Position numbers and translations under genes: made by a program. From the NCBI RefSeq assembly GCF_004348325.1, contig NZ_SMKF01000018.1:1-54200 (forward strand): 54,200 bases of DNA. The letters run 5' to 3'. The notes beneath the pieces were generated by a model. It was not told the DNA's origin. It was given only the letters and a program-made list of their open reading frames with translations, and did not search any database. Each line of letters starts with the position of its first letter. Position 1 is the first letter of the stretch. The stretch is from Micromonospora sp. KC213 (GTDB lineage: Bacteria; Actinomycetota; Actinomycetes; Mycobacteriales; Micromonosporaceae). Of this stretch, positions 8,508 to 16,566 are shown piece by piece.

Positions 8508-9959
8508 ATGATGACCGCGGTGCCGCGCCTCGTGCTCAGCGCGCCGTCCTCCGGACACGGCACGAACGCCCTCGCCGTCGGTCTGCTCGCCGCGCTCGCC
8601 GAGCGGGGCGTCCCGGTCGCCGGCTTCAAGGTCGGGCCGGACCATGTCGACGCCGCCTACCTGGGGCTGGCGGCCGGTCGTCCCGGGCGGAACCTGGATC
8701 CCCGGCTGGTCGGCGTGGACCGGCTCGCGCCGATCTTCGCGCACGGCGCGGCCAACGCCGGCCTGGCCGTGGTCCAGGGCACCATGGGCCTGTACGACTC
8801 GGTCTCCGGCCGGCCGGACGAGGAGTCGACGGCGGCGGTCGCCACCGCGCTGCGCAGTCCGGTGGTGCTGGTGGTGGACGTGGCCGCGATGGGTCAGTCG
8901 GTGGCCGCCCTGGTGCACGGTTTCCGGTCGTACGACGAGCAGCTCTGGCTGGCCGGGGTGATCCTCACCCAGGTCGCATCCCCGCGGCACGAGACGATGC
9001 TCCGCGAGGCGCTCGACGACATCGACGTGCCGGTCTACGGCGCGCTGCGCCGCCACGAGCTGCCGCCGGTGCTGCCCGCCCGCCGGCTCGGGGTGCTGCC
9101 GGTGGTCGGGCAGGATCCCGAGGCCGCCCGGGCGGTGCGTCGGCTCGGCGAGGCGGTCGCCGCCACCGTCGAGCTGGACCGGTTGCTCGCCCTGGGCCGA
9201 TCCGCGCCAGCCCTGTCGATTCCGGCCTGGTCGGCGGCGGGCGAGCTGGCGGCCCTCGTGCCCGGGCCGGGAGCCGGCGGGGCCGCGGTCGGTGGTGCTG
9301 CGGTCGGGCCGGGGATCGGTGGCGACGCCGTCGCCTCGTCCGCCCCGGTGGTCGCGCTGGCCGGCGGGTCAGACGGCGGCTTCAGCTACCCGGAAACGGC
9401 CGAGCTGCTGCGGGCCGCCGGTGCCGAGGTGGTCACCTTCGACCCGCTGCGCGACGAGGCGCTGCCGGCCGGCACCAGGGCGTTGGTGATCGGGGCCGGT
9501 CTGCCCGAGGTGTCCGCCCGGGATCTTTCCGCCAACCGCCGGCTCTGCATCGCGGTGGCCGAGCTGGCCCGCACCGGCCGCCCGGTGGTCGCCGAGGGCA
9601 CCGGCCTGCTGTGGCTGTCCCGGGAGCTGGACGGCCTACCGATGTGCGGGGTGCTGGACGCGACCGGCGTGACCCGCAACGGCCTGGTGGTGGGCTACCG
9701 GGAGGCGACCGCCCGTACGGCCAGCGTGGTCGCCGAGGCGGGCGCGACCGTGCGGGGCTACAAGCAGCACGCGGCGGTGCTCACCCCCCGCGCCGGAGAG
9801 CATCCGGCGTGGGACTGGGGTGGTGGCGCGCCGGAGGGTTTCGTCTGGCGGGGGGTGCACGCCTCGCAGCTCGGCCTGCACTGGGCGGCGGATCCGGCGA
9901 TGGCGGCCCGGCTGGTCGCGGCGGCCCGGCAGGCCGAGGGCGTCGGGGCTCCGGCGTGA
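8508..9959 (+). CDS. cobB: cobyrinic acid a,c-diamide synthase CobB
   Basis: A glutamine-dependent amidotransferase that amidates side chains a and c of (hydrogeno)cobyrinic acid; about 483 residues. The N-terminal ATPase domain starts VPRLVLSAPSSGHGTNALAV (P-loop variant) and continues with GFKVGPDHVDAAYLG and VVQGTMGLYDS, diagnostic of CobB/CbiA. The C-terminal amidotransferase domain holds VALAGGSDGGFSYPET and PVVAEGTGLLWL. In this part I do not see a textbook nucleophile-Cys elbow; the candidate cysteine lies in the LPMCGVLDATG stretch, so glutaminase competence should be checked. ATG at 8508 (or the adjacent 8511) follows GAGGAG. A Gly/Ala/Val-rich linker (about 250-275) joins the domains. 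It overlaps the GNAT gene by four bases. Confidence 0.9.
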   Translation: MMTAVPRLVLSAPSSGHGTNALAVGLLAALAERGVPVAGFKVGPDHVDAAYLGLAAGRPGRNLDPRLVGVDRLAPIFAHGAANAGLAVVQGTMGLYDSVSGRPDEESTAAVATALRSPVVLVVDVAAMGQSVAALVHGFRSYDEQLWLAGVILTQVASPRHETMLREALDDIDVPVYGALRRHELPPVLPARRLGVLPVVGQDPEAARAVRRLGEAVAATVELDRLLALGRSAPALSIPAWSAAGELAALVPGPGAGGAAVGGAAVGPGIGGDAVASSAPVVALAGGSDGGFSYPETAELLRAAGAEVVTFDPLRDEALPAGTRALVIGAGLPEVSARDLSANRRLCIAVAELARTGRPVVAEGTGLLWLSRELDGLPMCGVLDATGVTRNGLVVGYREATARTASVVAEAGATVRGYKQHAAVLTPRAGEHPAWDWGGGAPEGFVWRGVHASQLGLHWAADPAMAARLVAAARQAEGVGAPA

Positions 9960-10525
9960 TCGGGCAGGTGGCGGTGCGCCGTTTCCCGGAGCTGACCGTC
10001 TCCACGCCGCGTACGGAGGTGCGCCAGCTCGTCGCGGCCGACGCGAAGGCGGTGGACGAGGTCTTCGCCGACCGGCAGACCCAACGGTGGCTGCCGGTGG
10101 CCGATCCCACCGGGCGCATCGACGGGCTGGCTTGGTGCACCGACCTGGCCCGGCAACGCCGGGACAGCGGCGACGGCGACCATTACGCGGTGCTGCGCCG
10201 GGAGGACGACCGGGTGGTCGGCTGCCTGTGGACCAGGCGCACCGACTGGGGTGCCCGGCTCACCGAGGTGTCGTACGCCCTGGCCCCGCACGCCCGCGGC
10301 TACGGCCTGGCCGCCGAGGCGGTGGACGCGCTGGCCATCGCGCTGATCCTGGAGCACGGTTTCCAGCGGGTGGAGCTGCGCGTCGCGCCGGGCAACACGG
10401 CGTCGCGCCGGGTGGCCGAGAAGGCCGGGTTCAGCTACGAGGGGCTGCTGCGCAACGCGGGTTTCGTCCGGGGCGCCCGGGCCGATCTGGAGCTGTGGTC
10501 CCTGGTCGCCGCCGACCTGCACTGA
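9956..10525 (+). CDS. GNAT family N-acetyltransferase
   Basis: A 189-residue GNAT-fold acetyltransferase of the RimJ/RimL-like type. The N-terminus has the ELTVSTPRTEVRQLVAADAK arrangement. The acetyl-CoA loop is represented by LAPHARGYGLAAEAVDALA (the R-G-x-G/A pattern) and the C-terminal part by ELRVAPGNTASRRVAEKAGF and YEGLLRN. It starts at GTG 9956 within the cobB stop (GTGA overlap), so its translation is probably coupled to cobB. Whether it has anything to do with cobalamin is unknown; the acceptor could be a protein N-terminus, an amino sugar or a small amine. Confidence 0.88.
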   Translation: MIGQVAVRRFPELTVSTPRTEVRQLVAADAKAVDEVFADRQTQRWLPVADPTGRIDGLAWCTDLARQRRDSGDGDHYAVLRREDDRVVGCLWTRRTDWGARLTEVSYALAPHARGYGLAAEAVDALAIALILEHGFQRVELRVAPGNTASRRVAEKAGFSYEGLLRNAGFVRGARADLELWSLVAADLH

Positions 10526-10672
10526 TCGGGCGGGTGGTGTTGGGCGTGCGGGCGGCCTTTGGGCGGGACGGCGCGCGGCCGGGCAGCCGGTGGTGCCGCG
10601 ACGGCAAACATGCCGGGGGCTCCATGGCAGGAACCGCACCATTCCCGTCACGGAGCCCTCGACCGCTGCCGG

Positions 10673-12805
10673 TCACCCCACGATCTGATCAGACGGTGGG
10701 GTGAACTGGCGGACCGGTGTGCCCTTGAGGGCCGCCTTGAGGGTGTTGGCCACCGCCTGGATGGGGATCTGGGACTGCCCGTCACCCACGGCGTTGAACG
10801 GGTTGTCCGGGTCGGCGATGAAGCTGGCCGCCGCGAGTTCCGGGGTGTAGCCGACGAACCAGGCAGACCTGGTGCTGTCCGTGGTACCGGTCTTGCCGGC
10901 GACCGGACGGCCCACCGTGCCCCGGACGCTGTCCGCCGTCGACCAGCCGCCGCAGCTTCCCCTGGCCGGGGTGTCGCCGGTCGGGCACCGGGCGGCGTCG
11001 GTGGCGGCTCGGGCCGCGTCGGCGCTCACCACCTGTCGGCACCGCGGCTTGGCCACCTCGCGTTCGATCCCGCTGGCGGTCCGGTAGGTGGCGGGTGTGC
11101 CGTCCCGCTTGGTGATCGAGTTGACCGGGATCGCCTCGCAGTAGCGCCCGTCGGCGGCGACCGCGGCGTACGCGTTGGCCATCTCCAGCGGGGTGGCGTC
11201 GGAGACGCCCAGGGTGAACGCGCCCCACTTCTTGGCCTTGGCCGGCGAGGCGTGCTCGCGGTCCACGTCGGTACGCCAACGCAGGCCGAGCTGTTCGGCC
11301 ATGCGCACCGCCCGGTCCGCGCCGACCTGCTCCTCCAGCCAGACGAAGTAGGTGTTCACCGACTTGCCGAAGCCGGACCACATGGTCTGCCGGCCGGTCA
11401 TCGCGCCGCTGGCGTTGGACGGCGACCAGCCGTCGTACACCTCGGAGTGGTAGCGGTGCGGCGAGTCGAACGCGGTCGACAGTGGCATGCCGGCGTCGAG
11501 GGCGGCGAGCATCGGGAACATCTTGAACGTCGAGCCCGCCTGGTAGCCGGGGAGGGTGCCGCCACCGAGCAGGGGTGCGACCGTGTTCGGGTAGTTGGCC
11601 TTGATGTTCGGGCCGGCCTCCGGGTTGGAACTGGGGCCGTTCTCGCTCAGGTCCAGTGAGTAGTTCCGGTTGACCGCCATCGCCTTGATCCGGCCGGTGC
11701 CCGGCTCGGCGACCACGATGCCGTTGGCGAACGGGCTGCCGACGTTCTCCTTGGCGCCGACGTTCTGCTCGGCCGCCGCCTGGACCTTCGGGTCGAGGGC
11801 CAGCACGATCCGGTAGCCTCCGCGGCGTAGTTTGTCCATCCGCTCCAGCCGGTTCTGGCCGAAGGCGGGCTGCGCGCTCCACCAGTTCTTCACGTAGTCG
11901 CAGTAGAAGCCCCAGGTGACGTGCTTGGTGTTGATGGCGGCGCAGTCGTTGGCCGGGACGGTGACCCTGGTCCGGATCGGTTCGGCTTTGGCCGCCGCGG
12001 CGGCGTCCGGGGACAGGTAGCCGAGTTGCGCCATTCGGTCGAGCACGTAGTTGCGCCGCCCGGTCGCGGCCTTCTTGTCCGAGGTGATCGGGTCGTACTC
12101 GGACGGGGACTTGACCAGCCCGGCGAGGGTGGCCGCCTCGACCGGGGTGAGGGTGGCCGGGGTCTTGGAGAAGAAGATCTGCGCGGCGGCGTAGATGCCG
12201 TACGCCCGGTGACCGAAGTACGCCGAGTTGAGGTAGCGCTCCAGGATCTCGTCCTTGGTCAGATCCTCCTCGATGTCCAGCGCCATGCGCATCTCCTTGA
12301 TCTTGCGCATGCTGGTTTGCTCGGTGGCCTCCTGGACCTCCTTCGGGGTGGTGGCGCTGTCCCGCAGCGCCATCCGGACGTACTGCATGGTGATGGTGGA
12401 GGCGCCCTGGGAGACGCCGCTGGAGTGGGCGTTGGCCACGAAGGCGCGCGCGACGCCCTTCGGGTCGACGCCGCGGTGCTGGTGGAAGCGGTTGTCCTCG
12501 GCGGCGATGATCGCCTGCTGGATGTTCGGCGACATGTCCGACAGCTTCGTGTACTGCCGGTACTCCTCATAGAACATGGTCAGCACGGTTTTGCCGTCCG
12601 GAGCGTAGAGGTACGACGTCTCGGCCGGCATGGCGGTGCGCAGAATGTTGGTCTTGTGCTCCAGGGCGTGCGCGGTGGCCTTGGCGCCCAGGCCGGTGGC
12701 GGCGGCCAGTGGATAGGCCAGCGCGGCGACGACGAGGCCGGTGATCAGGCCGGCACGCAGCAGTGGGAGGGAACGACCAGCGGCGGCGAGGGGTCGGTAG
12801 CTCAC
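10673..12805 (-). CDS. bifunctional penicillin-binding protein (GT51 transglycosylase + transpeptidase)
   Basis: A class A PBP of 710 residues for peptidoglycan polymerisation and cross-linking. One N-terminal membrane helix (about 16-38) is followed by the GT51 domain with the catalytic-Glu motif AAEDNRFHQHRGVD and the QGASTITMQYVRM block. The transpeptidase domain has all three motifs: SxxK in AGSTFKMF, SxN in GKSVNTYF and KTG in VAGKTGTTDST. There is no PASTA domain and no long C-terminal tail. The GTG start at 12805 sits close to an AT-rich stretch. The gene diverges from the cobC-like gene. Confidence 0.96.
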   Translation of the reverse strand: MSYRPLAAAGRSLPLLRAGLITGLVVAALAYPLAAATGLGAKATAHALEHKTNILRTAMPAETSYLYAPDGKTVLTMFYEEYRQYTKLSDMSPNIQQAIIAAEDNRFHQHRGVDPKGVARAFVANAHSSGVSQGASTITMQYVRMALRDSATTPKEVQEATEQTSMRKIKEMRMALDIEEDLTKDEILERYLNSAYFGHRAYGIYAAAQIFFSKTPATLTPVEAATLAGLVKSPSEYDPITSDKKAATGRRNYVLDRMAQLGYLSPDAAAAAKAEPIRTRVTVPANDCAAINTKHVTWGFYCDYVKNWWSAQPAFGQNRLERMDKLRRGGYRIVLALDPKVQAAAEQNVGAKENVGSPFANGIVVAEPGTGRIKAMAVNRNYSLDLSENGPSSNPEAGPNIKANYPNTVAPLLGGGTLPGYQAGSTFKMFPMLAALDAGMPLSTAFDSPHRYHSEVYDGWSPSNASGAMTGRQTMWSGFGKSVNTYFVWLEEQVGADRAVRMAEQLGLRWRTDVDREHASPAKAKKWGAFTLGVSDATPLEMANAYAAVAADGRYCEAIPVNSITKRDGTPATYRTASGIEREVAKPRCRQVVSADAARAATDAARCPTGDTPARGSCGGWSTADSVRGTVGRPVAGKTGTTDSTRSAWFVGYTPELAAASFIADPDNPFNAVGDGQSQIPIQAVANTLKAALKGTPVRQFTPPSDQIVG

Positions 12806-12835
12806 GGCCTCAAGTTATGACATTTCCGATTCGTC

Positions 12836-12852
12836 CATGAGAAGAACTCATG
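12836..12852. promoter_or_regulatory. small inverted repeat upstream of the PBP gene
   Basis: CATGAG (12836-12841) and CTCATG (12847-12852) form a perfect 6-bp inverted repeat with a 5-base spacer, 31 bases upstream of the PBP start. It lies in the AT-rich gap between divergent genes, where a regulator could bind. There is no direct evidence for function. Confidence 0.3.
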
Positions 12853-12928
12853 AACGAGATGACGTGGTGACGTGGCCCACGGTGGGTCCGGCTGTGCAGT
12901 GGGACGCCTTCCCGGCAGGATGCCGGAC

Positions 12929-14137
12929 ATGCGTGGGCAACTGATCGGCGCGGAGCCGGCCGTCGAGGACGGGCCGGTCACCCCTGGCGGCCCGGAGCCG
13001 GCCGTCGGGAACGAATCCGCTGCCGATGGCCCGGAGCCGGCCGTCGGGGAAGGTCCCGCCACCGGCGGCCCGGAACCGGGCAGCGCCAGCGTCGAACCCG
13101 ACCTCGCCCACCACGGCGACGCCGAGGCCACCCCCGGCCTGGTCGACCTGGCGGTCAACGTCCGCCGCGACCAGATGCCGGACTGGCTGGCCGACCCGGT
13201 CACCGCGGCCCTGGCCGACCTGGCCGCGTACCCCGACTCCCGGCCGGCCCGCGCGGCCGTCGCCGCCCGACACGGCCGTCCCCCGCAGGAGGTGCTGCTC
13301 ACCGCCGGCGCCGCCGAGGGGTTCGTGCTGATCGCCCGCGCGCTGACCGGGATACGCCGACCGGTGGTGGTGCACCCGCAGTTCACCGAGCCGGAGGCGG
13401 CGTTGCGGGCCGCCGGGCACACCGTCGAGCGGCTGCTGCTCGACCCGGACGAGGGCTTCCGGCTCGACCCGTCGCGGGTGCCCGCCGACGCCGACCTGGT
13501 GATGATCGGCAACCCCACCAACCCCACCTCGGTGCTGCACCCCGCCGCCGACCTGGCCGCGCTGGCCCGGCCCGGCCGGGTCCTGGTGGTCGACGAGGCG
13601 TTCGCCGACACCACCCTCGCTGCGGGCGTCAACGGCGAGCCGGAGTCACTGGCCGCCCGACGCGACCTGCCCGGCCTGGTGGTGGTCCGCAGCCTCACCA
13701 AGACCTGGGGCCTGGCCGGCCTGCGGATCGGCTACCTGCTCGGTGAGGCCGCGCTGCTGGCGCGCTTCGCGGCCGGGCAGCCACTCTGGGCCGTCTCCAC
13801 CCCGGCGCTGGCCGCCGCCGCCGCGATCGCCACCCCGGCCGCCGTCGCGGCCGAGCGCGCCATCGCCGCCCGACTCGCCGCCGACCGCGACCACCTCGTC
13901 GCCCGCCTGGCGGCCCTGCCCGGGGTACGCGTGGCGGGCCGCCCGGCCAGCGCCTTCGTTCTGATCCACCTGCCCGGCGCGGACCGGGTACGTGAGACGC
14001 TGCGCGAGCGGGGCTGGGCGGTGCGCCGCGGCGACACCTTCCCGGGGCTGGGCCCCGACTGGCTCCGGGTGGCCGTCCGCGACCCGGCCACCTCCGACGC
14101 GTTCACCCGGGTACTGCGCGAGATCCTGGAGGCATGA
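12929..14137 (+). CDS. cobC: CobC-like PLP-dependent aminotransferase/decarboxylase
   Basis: A class I/II fold PLP enzyme of about 400 residues, similar to histidinol-phosphate aminotransferase and to threonine-phosphate decarboxylase. Its place before cobT and cysG supports the second role, which supplies the aminopropanol linker of cobalamin. The PLP core shows LTAGAAEGFVLIARAL, the NPTNPTS loop, VVDEAFAD (Asp to the pyridine N) and the Schiff-base lysine in SLTKTWGLAGLRIGYLL; the C-terminal arginine is in WLRVAVR. The first 60-70 residues are a low-complexity Gly/Pro/Glu/Ala extension built from an imperfect repeat (PEPAVG). ATG 12929 is chosen; ATG 12920 is possible. The stop overlaps the cobT start. 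Confidence 0.82.
   Translation: MRGQLIGAEPAVEDGPVTPGGPEPAVGNESAADGPEPAVGEGPATGGPEPGSASVEPDLAHHGDAEATPGLVDLAVNVRRDQMPDWLADPVTAALADLAAYPDSRPARAAVAARHGRPPQEVLLTAGAAEGFVLIARALTGIRRPVVVHPQFTEPEAALRAAGHTVERLLLDPDEGFRLDPSRVPADADLVMIGNPTNPTSVLHPAADLAALARPGRVLVVDEAFADTTLAAGVNGEPESLAARRDLPGLVVVRSLTKTWGLAGLRIGYLLGEAALLARFAAGQPLWAVSTPALAAAAAIATPAAVAAERAIAARLAADRDHLVARLAALPGVRVAGRPASAFVLIHLPGADRVRETLRERGWAVRRGDTFPGLGPDWLRVAVRDPATSDAFTRVLREILEA
12951..13075 (+). repeat. imperfect 39-42-bp minisatellite in the 5' end of cobC
   Basis: The core CGGAGCCGGCCGTCG recurs at 12951, 12993 and 13032 (steps of 42 and 39 bp), with a partial fourth near 13069. It encodes PEPAV repeats in the N-terminal extension of the aminotransferase. 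All steps are multiples of three, so the frame is kept. Confidence 0.75.
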
Positions 14138-15207
14138 TGTTGGAAACCACGATCGCGGCGATCCGGCCGCTCGACGAGCCGGCGGTGGCCGCAGCCCGGG
14201 ACCTCCAGGCGCGGTTGACGAAGCCGGCCGGCTCCCTCGGCGCCCTGGAAGGCCTCTCGGTGCGCCTCGCCGGGCTGGCCGGGACCTGCCCGCCACCACT
14301 GCCCGAGCCGGCCGCGGTCGCGATCTTCGCCGGTGACCACGGTGTGCACGCGCAGGGCGTGACCCCCTGGCCGCAGGAGGTCACCGTCCAGATGATCGGC
14401 AACTTCCTGGCCGGCGGTGCGGTGGTCAACGCCTTCGCCCGGCAGGCCGGTGCCACGGTCACCGTGGTCGACGTCGGCGTCGCCACCGTCCCGCCGGTCG
14501 ATGCCGCCGAGGTGTCGATGGGGCCCCGGCTGGTGGCCGCGAACGTCCGCCGTGGCACCCGGGACATGACCGTCACCGCCGCCCTCACCCGCGACGAGGC
14601 TCGGGCGGCGGTGGAGACCGGCGTCCGGGTCGCCGGCGAACTGGTCGACGCCGGTGCCGGCATCCTGCTCACCGGCGACATGGGTATCGGCAACACCACC
14701 CCTTCCGCCGCGCTGATCGCCGCCTTCACCGGCGTCGACCCGGCGGCGGTCACCGGGCGCGGCACCGGGGTCGACGACGAGACGTACCAGCGCAAGATCG
14801 ACGTGGTCCGGGCCGCGCTGCGCCGGCACCGGCCCGACCCGGCAGACCCGCTGGGCGTGCTGGCCGCCGTCGGTGGGCTGGAGCACGCCGCGCTGGTCGG
14901 CCTGATCCTGGGCGGTGCCGCCCGCCGCGTCCCGGTGCTGCTGGACGGCGTGATCGCGGCCAGCGCCGCGCTCGCGGCGGCGGCCTTCGCCCCGGACGCG
15001 GTCGGTGCGATGGTGGCCGGTCACCGGTCGGCCGAGCCGGGCGCGAGTGTCGCGCTGCGCCACCTCGGGCTGGACCCGCTGATCGATCTCGGGCTGCGGC
15101 TCGGTGAGGGCACCGGGGCGCTGCTGGCGCTGCCGGTGGTCACCGGCGCGGTGCGGGTGCTGCACGAGGTCGCCACCTTCGATGCGGCGGGGGTCTCGGA
15201 GAAGTGA
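14134..15207 (+). CDS. cobT: nicotinate-nucleotide--dimethylbenzimidazole phosphoribosyltransferase CobT
   Basis: Makes alpha-ribazole phosphate from dimethylbenzimidazole and nicotinate mononucleotide for the lower ligand of cobalamin. Family landmarks are LTKPAGSLGALEGL near the N-terminus, AIFAGDHGVHAQGVTPWPQE, TGDMGIGNTTPSAALIAA, the GRGTGVDDETY loop and the C-terminal GHRSAEPGASVALRHLGLDP with its catalytic-type Glu. At 357 residues it is full length. It overlaps both neighbours by four bases (start ATGA within cobC, stop GTGA with cysG), so the three genes are translationally linked. Confidence 0.97.
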   Translation: MMLETTIAAIRPLDEPAVAAARDLQARLTKPAGSLGALEGLSVRLAGLAGTCPPPLPEPAAVAIFAGDHGVHAQGVTPWPQEVTVQMIGNFLAGGAVVNAFARQAGATVTVVDVGVATVPPVDAAEVSMGPRLVAANVRRGTRDMTVTAALTRDEARAAVETGVRVAGELVDAGAGILLTGDMGIGNTTPSAALIAAFTGVDPAAVTGRGTGVDDETYQRKIDVVRAALRRHRPDPADPLGVLAAVGGLEHAALVGLILGGAARRVPVLLDGVIAASAALAAAAFAPDAVGAMVAGHRSAEPGASVALRHLGLDPLIDLGLRLGEGTGALLALPVVTGAVRVLHEVATFDAAGVSEK

Positions 15208-16418
15208 CCGCCACTCCCTATCCCCTCGGGTTGCGCCTCACCGGCCGCCGGGTGGTCGTGGTGGGCGGGGGAGCCGTCGCCACCCGGCGGGTGCCGGCGC
15301 TGCTCGAGGCGGGCGCCGACGTGTTCCTCGTCGCGCCGGAGCTGACCCCTGCCCTGCGCGCGCACGTCGACGCCGGTCGGCTGCACTGGGCGCCCCGCCG
15401 CTTCGAACCGGATGACCTCGACGGGGCCTGGCTGGTCCAGGTCGCCGTCGACGACCGGCTCGCCGCCGCGGCGGTCAGCGCCGCCGCCGCCGAGCGGCGT
15501 GTCTTCTGCGTACGCGCCGACGATCGGGCCGCCGCCACCGCCTGGACCCCGGCGGTGACCCGGCACGGCCCGGTCACCGTGGCCGTGTTCGGCGGCGGGG
15601 ATCCGCGCCGGGCGATGGGTGTCCGTGACGCGGTGCGCGAGCTGCTGACCGTCCGCACCGGGCTGGTCGCGACGGCGTCCACCGGGGTCGAACCCGGGCG
15701 GGTGGCGTTGGTCGGGGCCGGCCCCGGCGACCCCGAGCTGATCACCGTCAAGGGTTGGCGGCTGCTCACCGAGGCGGACGTGGTGGTGGCCGACCGGCTC
15801 GTTCCCGGGCTGCTGCTCGACGAGTTGCGCCCCGACGTCGAGCTGGTCGACGCCTCGAAGATCCCGTACGGGCCGTCCCGCGCACAGGAGGAGATCAACC
15901 GGATCCTGGTGGAGCGGGCGCTGGCCGGGAGGTTCGTGGTCCGGCTCAAGGGCGGTGACCCGTACGTCTTCGGCCGCGGCGGCGAGGAGTTGCTGGCCTG
16001 CGCCGCCGCCGGCGTACCGGTGACCGTGGTTCCCGGGGTGACCAGCGCGATCGCCGTGCCGGCGGTCGCCGGCGTCCCGGTCACCCACCGGGCGGTGGCC
16101 CACGAGTTCACCGTCGTCTCCGGGCACGTCGCTCCGGACTCACCGGACTCGCTGGTGCGCTGGGCGGCCCTGGCCGACCTGCGCGGCACCCTGGTGGTGC
16201 TGATGGGTCTGAAGAACCTGGCGGCGATCACGGCCACCCTCGTCGGCCACGGCAAGGACCCGGCCACCCCGGTCGCGGTGATCCAGGAGGGCACCACCGG
16301 CACCCAGCGCACCCTGCGGTCGACCCTCGGCGCGGTGGCGACGGACGTGGCGGTGGCGGGCCTGCGTCCGCCCGCCATCGTGGTGATCGGCGACGTGGTC
16401 GGCGCGCTCGACGGGTGA
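15204..16418 (+). CDS. cysG: uroporphyrinogen-III C-methyltransferase fused to precorrin-2 dehydrogenase (CysG type)
   Basis: A bifunctional enzyme at the entry to sirohaem/cobalamin synthesis, 404 residues. Residues about 3-150 form the NAD-binding precorrin-2 dehydrogenase ([20 protein letters not shown]). Residues about 165-404 form the S-adenosylmethionine methyltransferase, with [26 protein letters not shown], the [16 protein letters not shown] block and [13 protein letters not shown]. It is shorter than E. coli CysG because the central dimerisation/chelatase part between the domains is reduced, so ferrochelatase activity is uncertain. The GTG start overlaps cobT. A strong palindromic terminator follows. 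Confidence 0.93.
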   Translation: MTATPYPLGLRLTGRRVVVVGGGAVATRRVPALLEAGADVFLVAPELTPALRAHVDAGRLHWAPRRFEPDDLDGAWLVQVAVDDRLAAAAVSAAAAERRVFCVRADDRAAATAWTPAVTRHGPVTVAVFGGGDPRRAMGVRDAVRELLTVRTGLVATASTGVEPGRVALVGAGPGDPELITVKGWRLLTEADVVVADRLVPGLLLDELRPDVELVDASKIPYGPSRAQEEINRILVERALAGRFVVRLKGGDPYVFGRGGEELLACAAAGVPVTVVPGVTSAIAVPAVAGVPVTHRAVAHEFTVVSGHVAPDSPDSLVRWAALADLRGTLVVLMGLKNLAAITATLVGHGKDPATPVAVIQEGTTGTQRTLRSTLGAVATDVAVAGLRPPAIVVIGDVVGALDG

Positions 16419-16437
16419 CCCGCTCCGCCCGGCCCTC

Positions 16438-16500
16438 CGACGCCGTTTGCGGCATGTCGCGGTCTTCTGACGCACGGACACCGCCACATGCCGCAACCGG
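16438..16500. repeat. REP-like palindromic element (double-arm copy)
   Basis: Two inverted arms (TTGCGGCATGTCGCGGT at 16447-16463 and its complement with one mismatch at 16480-16496) with a 16-base loop. Each arm matches a single-arm copy at 47692-47722: the left arm (reverse strand) agrees at 24 of 26 bases and the right arm at 23 of 26. This is intergenic, between the stops of the convergent cysG and otsB genes. It looks like a dispersed palindromic element. Confidence 0.7.
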
Positions 16501-16516
16501 AGTGGACCTGCCGGGA

Positions 16517-16560
16517 GAAGACGGCGGGTCCCGGACCGCGGTCCGGGACCCGCCGTCTTC
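16517..16560. terminator. perfect 44-base palindrome, bidirectional terminator
   Basis: Positions 16517-16538 are the exact reverse complement of 16539-16560, giving a 44-base perfect palindrome without a defined loop. It lies between the convergent cysG (ends 16418) and otsB (ends 16567) and is flanked by C/T-rich sequence rather than a T run. It is well placed to stop transcription from both sides. Confidence 0.8.
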
Positions 16561-16566
16561 GGTCGG

